This document shows positions 53,571 through 63,054 of a stretch of DNA of 64,000 nt, piece after piece. Location: positions 1 through 64,000 of the forward strand of contig PUQB01000788.1 in assembly GCA_003024785.1 (NCBI GenBank), read 5' to 3'. Numbering within the stretch: position 1 is the stretch's first letter; every line of letters begins with the position of its first letter. The notes under the pieces were generated by a model. It saw nothing but the letters and a program-made list of their open reading frames with translations. It did no database searches and was not told the DNA's origin. The position numbers and the translations under genes are program-made. The DNA comes from Selaginella tamariscina. Taxonomy: Eukaryota; Streptophyta; Lycopodiopsida; Selaginellales; Selaginellaceae.

Positions 53571-54285
53571 GCAAACCCTAAACCCTAAACCCTAAACCCT
53601 AATATGTAACACAATGAATTTACTCATGTAATATGTATGTATGTCTGTGTGTATACACGTGTGCATGTATATATGTGTACTCTGTATGTATATATGTGTA
53701 CTCTGTATGTATATATGTGTACTTTCTGTCTTCTCTCATACATACACACCATGCATGATCCATGTTAATATGTACTGTCTCTCTTCTCTCAAACATACAC
53801 ACCATGCATGATCTATAATATGTACTCGGTCTCTCTAATATTATGTACTAATATGTATGTATGTCTGTGTGTATAATACACACCATGCATGATCCATTAA
53901 TATGTACTGTCTCTCTTCTCTCATATACTATGTATGTATATCTGTGTATAATATGTGTAAGTATATATGTGTACTAATATATGCAATGTGTACAAAAATA
54001 ATTTTTCAACACTCTCTCTTCTCTCATACATACACACCATGCATGATCCATCCTAAATCCAAAACCCTAAACCCTAAACCCTAAACCCATGTAATATGTG
54101 TGTATGTCTGTGTGTATACACGTGTGTATGTATATATTATGTGTATTAATATATGCAATGTGTATGTATGTATTGTACACATGAAACTTTAACACTCTCA
54201 TGGACACACACATGTTAAATCCCTGCATGATTTATATTTTTGAGGTGTATGTGATACACCCACGCACACGCACGCGCTAATAATA
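53571..54285. repeat. Telomere-type tracts and CACCATGCATGATC repeats
   Basis: Four CCCTAAA units at about 53574-53600 and three or four at 54061-54087 bracket a region where ACACACCATGCATGATCCAT and a CTCTCTTCTCTCATACATAC phrase recur four or five times among TG/TA runs. Confidence 0.75.
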
Positions 54286-54289
54286 TAAT

Positions 54290-54476
54290 GAAAGAATATT
54301 CGTTTAGGGCGAATCTATATTTTATTCTTTTTAGGGTTTAAGTATATTCTCAGAAGGAATATTCTATTAGGGTTGATATATATATTTAATTCCTTTAGGG
54401 TTTAGGTATATTCTTAGGGTTTCAAGAGGCGGCGGCTGTGAAATCGGCGGCGGCGGCTGTCCACACAGGTGAGATC

Positions 54477-54480
<4 letters not shown>
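54290..54480 (+). promoter_or_regulatory. Telo-box-rich putative promoter and first exon
   Basis: TTTAGGG/TTAGGGTT motifs occur four or five times (54304-54422) in three similar units that each also contain an ATATTC motif. A GC-rich stretch (GGCGGCGGCTGTGAAATC) follows and ends at ACACAG/GTGAGATC, a good donor site. It could be the untranslated first exon of the plus-strand gene at 57.4 kb, with array 2 in its first intron. Confidence 0.4.
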
Positions 54481-54507
<27 letters not shown>

Positions 54508-54751
54508 ATATGTATAGGAGTGTGCGTATAATTTTATTTATTAGTTTTATCTCTCGCACACACACGCACACTCCTGTGTATGTATATGTGTTGTGGGTGT
54601 GTGTTTGTTTATCTGTATGATTTTATTTGTTTCGCTCACACACGCATACACACGATATACATATACACATATATATATATATACCTATATACATATATAC
54701 ATACATATATTATGTGTACCAGTATCTGTAAATTTTTTTTATTGATCTTGC

Positions 54752-54817
<66 letters not shown>

Positions 54818-55497
54818 GTGTACCAGTATCTGTAAATTTTTTTTTATTGATCTATATATCTATATACACACATATATATATGTGTGTGTTTTCTGTATAA
54901 TTTTATTTATTTATTAGTTTTATCTCTCACACACACACGCACACTCCTGTGTATGTATATGTGTGTGTGTGTGTGTGTTTGTTTATCTGTATGATTTTAT
55001 TTGTTTCGCTCACACACGCATACACACAATATACATATACACATATATATATACCTATATACATATATACATACATACAACACTAGTTTATATATATGCT
55101 TATATATTCACAGACTCTCTCTATTTCTCTATAGATTATATATCTATATACACACATATATATGTGTGTGTTTATCTGTATAATTTTATTTATTTATTAG
55201 TTTTATCTTTCGCACACACACGCACACTCCTGTGTATATATATATGTGTGTGTGTGTGTTTGTTTATCTGTATGATTTTATTTGTTTCGCTCACACGCAT
55301 ACACACGATATACATATACACACATATATATACCTATGTACACACATATATTAGGTGTACCAGTACTGTATAATTTTATTTATTTATCTATCTCTTGCAC
55401 ACACACGTACACTCCTATACATACATACATACATACATATATATACACACACACATATATATATGTGTGTGTTTTTATCTTGCTAAGCCCCTCGAGC
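54481..55497. repeat. Tandem (TG/CA/TA)-rich repeat, unit about 280-375 bases
   Basis: The block TTTGTTTATCTGTATGATTT ... TTTCGCTCACAC ... ATATACATATACACA ... TATACCTAT recurs from about 54605, 54980 and 55260, with shorter partial units between. Frames across it are repeat translations. Confidence 0.75.
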
Positions 55498-56986
55498 GGC
55501 GGGATTAATCCCGCCGCTATATAGTTGGGGCCATGGCGGCGGGATTAATCCCGCCGCCGAGGCCCTTCAGGCATGGGTGAGCGGCGGGATTAATCCCGCC
55601 GCCGAGGCCCTTCACGCAGGCTATGGGCGGCGGGATTAATCCCGCCGCTCTACGACAAACCGAAGAGCGGCGGGATTAATCCCGCCGCCCATGGCCTGCG
55701 TGAGGGGCCTCGGCGGCGGGATTAATCCCGCCGCTCATCCATGCCCTGCGCGGAATGCGGCGGGATTTATCTCGCCGGCAATGGCCTGTGTGAAGGTTCT
55801 AATGGGCGGGATTAATCCCGCCGGATTCCGCGGGCATTTAGAAGGAATGGGCGGCGGGATTAATCCCGCCGCTCTTCGGTTTGTCGTAGAGCGGCGGGAT
55901 TAATCCCGCCGCCCAGGGAATTCACGCAGGACATAAACGCCGGGATTAATCCGGCCCCACGCTCATGCCCTTCGCGGAGGGCGGCGGGATTAATCCCGCC
56001 GTTCATGTCATGCGTGAATTCCCTGGGCGGCGGGATTAATCCCCCCACCCATCCCTGTTCAAAAATGCTGCAGCCAATATATATGTGTGAGCGTATGATT
56101 TACGAGAGGGCAGCGGGATTAGCCGCCGAACCTTCATTACCCGGTGGCGAGATTAATCTCCGAACCTTCATTATCCCATTGGTATGTTGAATCAATCCCG
56201 CCTAACTCTGTCTGAGACGGAGAAGGTTTACAAAATACCAATGGAGGGAACCGAGAAGGGTGGTGGGATTAATTTCACCATCCCTTACATGGTGGGCGGA
56301 ATTAATCCCGCCGTGTACGCATGCCCTGCGCGGAATCGGGCGGGATTTATCCCGCCGCCATTGGCCTGCCTGAAGGGCCTAGGCGGCGGGATTAATCCCG
56401 CAAGATTTCGCACAGGGCCTGGGAGGCGGGATTCATCCCGCCGAACGCCAATGCCCTGTGCGAAATCGGCGGGATTTATCCGCCGCCATTGGCCTGCCTG
56501 AAGTGCCTAGGCGGCGGAATTAATCCCGCCCGATTCCGCGCAGGGAATTGGCGTCCGGAGGGATTAATCCCGCCGCATAGGGATCGAGTGAAGGCCCTGG
56601 GCGGCGGGATTAATCCCGCCGAGTCTTCAATGCCTGTTGGAGAAATGAATCTCGCCACCCTTCCCTTTTTCCTCCATTGGTGAGTTGGACCAATCCCAAA
56701 CGTTTCTGTCTAAGACGTAGAAGGTTTACAACATACCAATGGAGGGGACTGGAAGGGTGGCGAGATTCATTTAACCATTCATTACATGGTGGGCGAGATT
56801 AATCCCGCCTCCTTTCTGGAGTCACTGAAGGGGTGTGAGAAATAAATCCTGCCCAGTTCTCTCTGAGACCGAGAAGGGTGGCAAGATTAATTCCGCACTC
56901 CCGTTCAAGGCCTCCAGAAAGGTGGCGAGATTAATCCCGCCCACTCTTTCAGGAGGCATTGAAGGGGTGGCGAGATTAATCCCGCC
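55498..56986. repeat. Palindrome array 2 (about 30 copies, more degenerate)
   Basis: This is the same 18-bp palindrome as array 1, with a different spacer family (ATGGCCTGCGTGAAGGGCCT and CTACGACAAACCGAAGA). The latter spacer appears inverted at 55871-55889, and GGGAATTCACGCAGGAC (55917-55933) is inverted near 56010-56025. Units beyond 56100 decay to GGCGAGATTAATCCCGCC and similar. The array ends about 440 bases before the start codon of the plus-strand gene. Confidence 0.95.
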
Positions 56987-57427
56987 GCACCTTCCATGTG
57001 AATATATATGTGTATTAGTATATATAAGTTGCATATCTCATTTTATTTACTTTTATCATCTTATCATAATATTTCGAGTAAAGCTAGGAAACTATGTAAA
57101 ACTGTCCAGAGCTCACATTTGTGGTGGTTCTAAAACGAAATGTTATCTTTCCTTTGAACTAGCACAAAGGTGAGCTCTGATCCGAGTATAACAGATTTTA
57201 TTTTAATTCTTACCCAGAATTTGACGACGACTCCATACTAATGACTCGATCTCCTTGTTTGATCAAATCGTCCTTCTGCAAAATAATACACTATAAATAT
57301 AAATTATATAAAACGCACACACACTTGTATAAATCCGAATATACAAAAATAATACACAGAGAGAAGTAGACGTAATTAACTGTCCGAAGCTCACATATGG
57401 AAGGTGCGCCGCTACACATGTCTCACC

Positions 57428-60427
57428 ATGAGCTCTGACATTAAAGACAAGAGCAGGAGAAGAGATGGGCAGGGGGATTTGGAATCAACTTGGCCATATT
57501 TTAAGATAAATGGAAAGCGCATTGGAGCAACCATGGTTGCTGTCAAATTAACCTCTGTCACATCTCATGGACAAGCAAAACAATGGAAAGTTGATTCGCT
57601 AGTCAAGCACCCGAAAGCAGGCTGCGACCCAGATTGGACGATGCTCGACAGATATGCCTTGTTCCATCCAATGTCACGTTCTCGGATCCAGAGGTCGTCA
57701 GTTACAACATTAATCTCGGGTGGTTTTGTCGACTTGTGGATAATGATGTTCACGTGTTCACTAATGATGTTTGACCTTGGAGTTCTTCTTCAACTCAACG
57801 AAAGCTCATCTATGGAGGGATCCATCTGGATGTCTACTTCGAAGATCTTCAGACTCATCGAGTAGGTGTATTGTCAGGAGATATTGTTTCACAATACAGA
57901 AAATCAGCAAGTGGAGCAATCTTCCCTCTTGACATTGAAGAAGAACACAGCGACATCATAAGGGAGATTGAGAAGGTGGCTCGGTCTCAGGTTCTCTACA
58001 GATCACGTTCAATTTGCTTAGGAAGTTTCGGGAGCTGGAGGAGTGTGCCGAGAACACTAGAACAGCTGCAGTCGGGGATCACACATGTTGATTCAGATCG
58101 CAAAAGAAAATCATCAATCGTTTTGTCAGCTGCACCTGTGGCATCTCATGCTGCAATAAGTCACAAGGAAATGATGTTGGATGATAAGATTTATCCTTGT
58201 AGGTTAAATATTGCAGCGTCAACCCAAACTTCAATTACAGGCCACTCAACCAGGAACGTGTAGCTGAGCTCATGGAGAAGATGAAGGACGACAATTCTTA
58301 TACCGTTCCACATAATGCTGTTTTGTGTCCATACTATGAAAGAAGGAAGGGTGCTGACAAAGTCTGGATCACAACACCAGAACAACTCATGAAGATTCAG
58401 ACGGAGAATAAAAGATCTATCAAGTACTACATCATTAGTGGCCAGCACACAATAACGGCAGCCCAACGACTTCTCGATGAACACAACAAAGAAACGATGG
58501 CAACAAAACTTTCCGAGCATACCCGTGAGAAGCTGACAAAAAAGATCGGCGTTTTTAGCTAAGCCGAATCTCACAATCGAGCAGTACCATAAGTTATCGG
58601 CGGAATGGGACGCTGCCGACACCAACCACTACAACAGCAAAATATGGGAGAAGTTTAAACACACGCGAGCCGTGTGGGAATCTCTTCAGCGACCACAAAG
58701 AGCTACCGCAGGGAATACACAATCTGCGGAATACCGGGTAAGCAAATTGTTTGGCGGGATTTATCTCGCCGGTATATTAATCTGTCTTTTTCCTCAGAGA
58801 GTTGAAGAAATTGCAGCAGTTGATTTTGCCCAGGTGGGCGGGAAGGAAACATCATTTCTGATGATGTTGATTTCTTGCCCCGAAGATAGGATCTTTGCCA
58901 AATGGTTGGGGATTATGGAATCCTTTTCAAAAGGAACACTGAAGAAGAAGCAGACAAGTGAAGGGGAGCCCTCAGAAAAGTCTGCAAAGAAACCCAGTAA
59001 GACACCGAAGGCTAAGTCTGTTCAATCTACAAAGGATGTAGACAACGATTTCAAGCTCACATGGTTGAAGCCTTTAAATGGAACAACGATGGAGGAGATG
59101 GAAGTCTGGCTGATTTGGTGATCGATGGCAAACTACAAATTAATAACAGCAGCCCAACCTCTCCTTTTCATCTCAAGGCAATGGAGTGAAGACAGTCAGG
59201 CATTTCAAGGAGTGGTTGGGAATACACTGCCACAAACTGGGTTGGACCTCGACTTCAACATATGAAGAGGTTAGCAAATATTTGCATGTGACGAACGATG
59301 ATATGCTTGTCGAATGGGTGAACCAATCGGAAGATCTAGGCAAGAATCTATTGCACGCCAACGCCAAAAGGAGAACATTGGGATGACGCCTTCTCTTATG
59401 GCAGTCCTTCAGCAGCGGAGAACCGAATTGAACCTTATAAAGGAGGATGCTACGAATCACGACAAGCCCTACAGATGTTTGTTGTTAGATTCGGAGACTT
59501 TATGGGGTAACATCACTGCTTGTAGGAAACCGTTTCAATTGTTCGTGATGGATCGGCGGGTGTCAAAAATCTTTCGACAGATAGGGCACTAAAGGATCTG
59601 GTGGAGAAACTTAGCCGTGCAAGCATATACATAGAAGGTATTTATTATTGAATTCATGCTTGCGCTCTTCACTGATACCTACTTTTTCAGGTATTTATTT
59701 CTTGATTCTTGCTCATGTCACCGATACTTTTGCCTTCGCCTTCGCAGAAGAATAGACATCGTTGGACAGGATTTATATGAACGATGCTAATCCCAAGTGC
59801 ATTGATACTGTTGTTCACTTGGTTGTTAGGAATGCGCCAAACAATTTCAAGCTTCCAAATGACTGGCCAGGCATCTGTTTGCACTCCAACGGCCCTGAAC
59901 CTCCATCCGATACACCGATAGGTATGAGTGACGTATTCGGCAATGTACGTTATCCAAACATTACAAGTCAAGCGGCACGGAGCATCGTCAACTTGATCAG
60001 GGGTCCTCACAGTGATGCGTGGGTTTTTGACTACTGCACTAGGGGGGTCTTGAAGGAGTGTTACCTTCGGCATACATGTGTGTTTGCCGTTGAGAAGGAT
60101 AAGACCATGGTTGAGGACCTGAACAAGTGGATAGATTGGGTCTCAACTGAGTACCCAACGATCATAAAGGCGTATTTGAGAAAGTTCCTCCAGATAAGTG
60201 CGATAGCTCTGAAGGTTGAATCTGGTTCAATCTCGGAGTCTGAGAACGAACTTCAATCAGATATTAGACCGGAAGTTATCTCGAGGAGTACAGAACATTC
60301 GCACACTCCAGGACCCATGGAAACATCAATAGAAGATGCAGAAGATCTTGAACCATCTCACAAGCGGCTTAGACCTTCTTCGCCTCACTCAGAAGGTAAT
60401 AGCGAAGAAGAATTGATAATGAATTGA
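57428..60427 (+). CDS. ParB-like and derived methyltransferase-like protein (unnamed, frame interrupted)
   Basis: Start ATG at 57428 (MSSDIKDKSRRRDGQGDLES). The gene runs about 3 kb with at least two introns, 58738-58797 and one near 59638-59690, and several frame changes, so it is probably eroded. Near 58425-58480 YYIISGQHTITAAQRLL resembles the G-x-H-R/T core of ParB/Srx-like domains. A Lys-rich linker (SEKSAKKPSKTPKAKS) follows. From 59470, CRKPFQLFVMD and later HLVVRNAP, then AWVFDYCTRGVLKECYLRHT and CVFAVEKDK (60015-60105), follow the order of beta-class amino-methyltransferases. In those the AdoMet motif is C-terminal, but here its FxGxG is replaced by YCTRG, so activity is doubtful. 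The tail is acidic, with a nuclear-type KRLRPSS. Family placement is inference. Confidence 0.45.
58753..58770. repeat. Degenerate array palindrome inside an intron
   Basis: GGCGGGATTTATCTCGCC, two differences from the array consensus, lies within the 60-base intron 58738-58797, isolated from both arrays by more than 1.7 kb. Confidence 0.85.
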
Positions 60428-60682
60428 TAGAGTGATGAATAGTTGTAAATGAGTGTAACATAAGGCATTTTTGTATTTTTTTTATATTTGTACAGAAAAT
60501 AAATTCTCAAGGATTAATGAAGCTTTTAGTTCAAACATGGGTCACACATTAACAAGGTAAATAATATACCTTGATAATTTTAAGGTCAGCTAATTATCAT
60601 TTTGCAGATGTAATGAAATAATTGAGAACATGGATTTTCAGCATTGCCATGAGGTAAGAGAGGGGTTTGGCGACAATTTCTT

Positions 60683-61862
60683 GTGCCACATGTCAGAATG
60701 ACAGAGTTCATGCAGGAAATGGATAATAATGCAGCTCAAAACATCGTTACCATGGGGGCCACTTCATCATCATTTTTATTGGCTTCAGTTCCGAAATCAA
60801 TTTCTTCAGCGCATGCAATATCTGAATCTTGTAAGGATGATGTACAATTAAATGATGAAGGGATAGGCAACGAATAGTGGCAACGGATAAATGTGAAAGG
60901 GAGCAAACAAGTGATTTGCAAAGTATTCAAGAGGCAACGCTATCTCATGTTACTCATGGCCATATTGTGTTGTTGGATGTCAATGGTGTTCTGCTTCATC
61001 GACAAAGGCCCGAGGATAGAAAAAAGAAATCAAACAAGGAGATTTCATTCCTTGTCATGGTAAATTTCGATATGATATTATTTTTCGTCCAGGGTTGGAT
61101 CGTCTCTTTCAAAAGCTTAAGGAGATGGGTGCGCTTGTGGGGATTTGGTCATGCATGCAGATTCATAACTTAACACCGCTGTTGAGTTTACTTAAGAAAC
61201 ATTGTAGTGTTGCAGAAGAGGTGATTCGTAAAGATTGGATTTTTGACCAGCGAATGTGTCATAAACCTCTCGAATTTCACAATATAAGAAAGGAAAGCAA
61301 GCCATACTTCTTCAAGAATGAAAGAATAATTTGGGACTCATGGGAGATCAGTCGCTTAAGGATAACGAAGAATGCACATATCTTAGTAGTAGACGACTCT
61401 CCTCAGAAGGCTATGCTCAACCAAAACATTGCTTGTATTCATCCAATCACTTTCGATCCATATTCTGATACCGATATCATGGATGAGCTAGTGAACTACT
61501 TGGATACGTGCCTCAGAAAGAAGAATCTCGAAAATTTTTGTGAGCAGTATCCACCGTATCATACATTTCCTGAAGCTTTTCTTTCTCGTGATATTGAATT
61601 TTATAAAATGAAGGATAGCAACCGGGCGCTTTATAATATTATTCTTAAGGAACGTCAGTTTTTAGATGAGCCTTTATGCAGACCTTCTCTTATCACATCT
61701 TATGTATTAACAAGGATGGCAACTCCCAATTGCATTCGTGAGAGTGTTAAGTGGTGGCAACAACATCAAGATATTGACCAAAATGATTTGATTAATCCGG
61801 AGAGTGATGATTTAGACAAAATGAAAAGATTTCTTTGTATGATAGAAAGAAAGTATTTATAA
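60683..61862 (+). CDS. FCP1/NLI-interacting-factor-like HAD phosphatase
   Basis: HAD-superfamily proteins of this branch remove phosphate from Ser/Thr, classically in the RNA polymerase II tail. Visible blocks are HIVLLDVNGVLLHR (motif I, near 60960; D-x-N-G-V, with Asn at the second acidic position as in plant DLNGVL members) and then IIFRPGLDRLFQKLKEMGAL, VGIWSCMQIHN and HILVVDDSPQKA (motif IV). A long tail contains DQNDLINPESDDLDKMKRF and ends at 61862. The lead-in at 60683-60877 (MTEFMQEMDNN...) is in another frame, and the frame changes again in an A-run near 61020. The gene is thus probably damaged or needs small introns. It ends 280 bases from the right terminal repeat, and is duplicated with it at 63.3-64 kb. 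Confidence 0.75.
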
Positions 61863-62122
61863 AAAATTAACATGTTGATAAGAAAATGATTTCATTTGTA
61901 ATTATGTTTGATAGTATTTCTTCATTATTGTAAACTATTTTTAGAATAATATGAATATTCTAAGATATTTTAGGAATATTCCTTACTAAGTAAGGTTATT
62001 GAAGGATTAATTAATTAATTAATTAATATTTAAGGCTTAATTACATATTAATTAAATGATTAATTAATAATTAAAACTTAAGTATTAATTAGTAATTTAT
62101 TTTATATTCCCATTTCACGTAT

Positions 62123-62141
62123 CATGCCCACTTTAGTTACA
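62123..62141 (-). repeat. Right terminal inverted repeat
   Basis: CATGCCCACTTTAGTTACA, the inverse of the left end with one mismatch. Confidence 0.75.
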
Positions 62142-63054
62142 CGATACTTTAAAAGTCATTAATAATTAAGTTCATACATGGGTAACCTAAGAGTTTAAGA
62201 ATAAACTAAACAATATAACAATTAAGATTAAGCACACTTATGATCATCATAAATTATAAACCCACATGGTACTATTGGAACCATTAAATCAGACATGAGT
62301 CACATGGGTGCTCAAGGATAAATTCATTAAGTTAAGAACTGGATTAAGGGTCTAGCCTAGAAATACACATACCAAGTTAAGTAATAACATGGTTAATTAA
62401 GGGTCATTAAATACTTAAGCCTAAACATGTATGAGCAGTGATATATGCTGTAGTAAAAAAATGTTATGGATTAGTAATTAAATAGATTAATAATTAGTAA
62501 CTAATAATTAAATTAGTAATTAAACATTTCCATAACATTTTTCGACTACGGATTTAATCACTGCTTATGAGACAACTTGGTTAAAAGTCATTAAATAGTT
62601 AAGGCCATACATAATAACTTAAGGATAAACTCACCGATGGGTTAAGCATCTAGCTTAAAAATAAATTCATCAGATTAAAAATAATAATTGAGTTAAAGGT
62701 TCAACTTAAGAATAAACTCACTAGGTTAAGGATAATAATTAGCTTAAGGAATAAATAGTTAAGCATAAACATGGATACACATAAGAGCTTAAGGAAATTT
62801 ATCATGTTAAGGATAACAATTGAGTTAAAGATTTAACTTAAAGATAACTTTGTTAGGTTAACAATAACAACTGAGTTAAGAATCTAGATTATAAATAAAT
62901 TCACCATGTTAAGAATAATAAATGAATTAAGAATTTATTAATTAATAAATTATTTATTCAATAATTAAGGCCATCAACCGTGTACATGTGTACTAATGTG
63001 TGTGTGTGTGTATTAGGATAGAGTATAAGTGCGGGATAAGGGCAATATGCACGT
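62142..63054. repeat. AT-rich minisatellite between two inverted element ends
   Basis: The degenerate unit of about 53 bases (GTTAAGGATAATAATT, GAGTTAAAGGTTTAACTTA, AAAATAAATTCATCA) repeats at least six times from about 62310 to 62940. It is also present at 46990-47210. A short (TG)n lies at 62998-63011. No gene is seen. Confidence 0.75.

Larger units (their letters stand above)
47223..62141. mobile_element. 14.9-kb DNA element with terminal inverted repeats, DUF7869 gene and palindrome arrays
   Basis: The left end reads TGTAACTAAAATGGGCATG (47223-47241). The right end (62123-62141) is its inverse with one mismatch, and weaker similarity (GGAATATTC, TTAGAATAT) continues inward for about 170 bases. 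Inside are three genes: DUF7869 (-), a ParB/methyltransferase-like gene (+) and an HAD phosphatase (+). Two arrays of an 18-bp palindrome lie between the two divergent genes. The right end recurs in inverted orientation at 63055, which supports a real boundary. I could not identify a target-site duplication. No capsid, integrase or DNA polymerase gene is visible. The element has a few frame changes in its genes and is probably not currently intact. The family is not one I can name. Confidence 0.7.

Noticed and set aside
50990-56986. CRISPR array
   Set aside because: Regular repeats with spacers look superficially alike, but the DNA is plant nuclear, the spacers are related to each other and inverted, and there are no cas genes.
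47223-62141. Polinton or other virus-like element
   Set aside because: No capsid, protein-primed polymerase, integrase or packaging ATPase blocks are visible, and the gene set is different.
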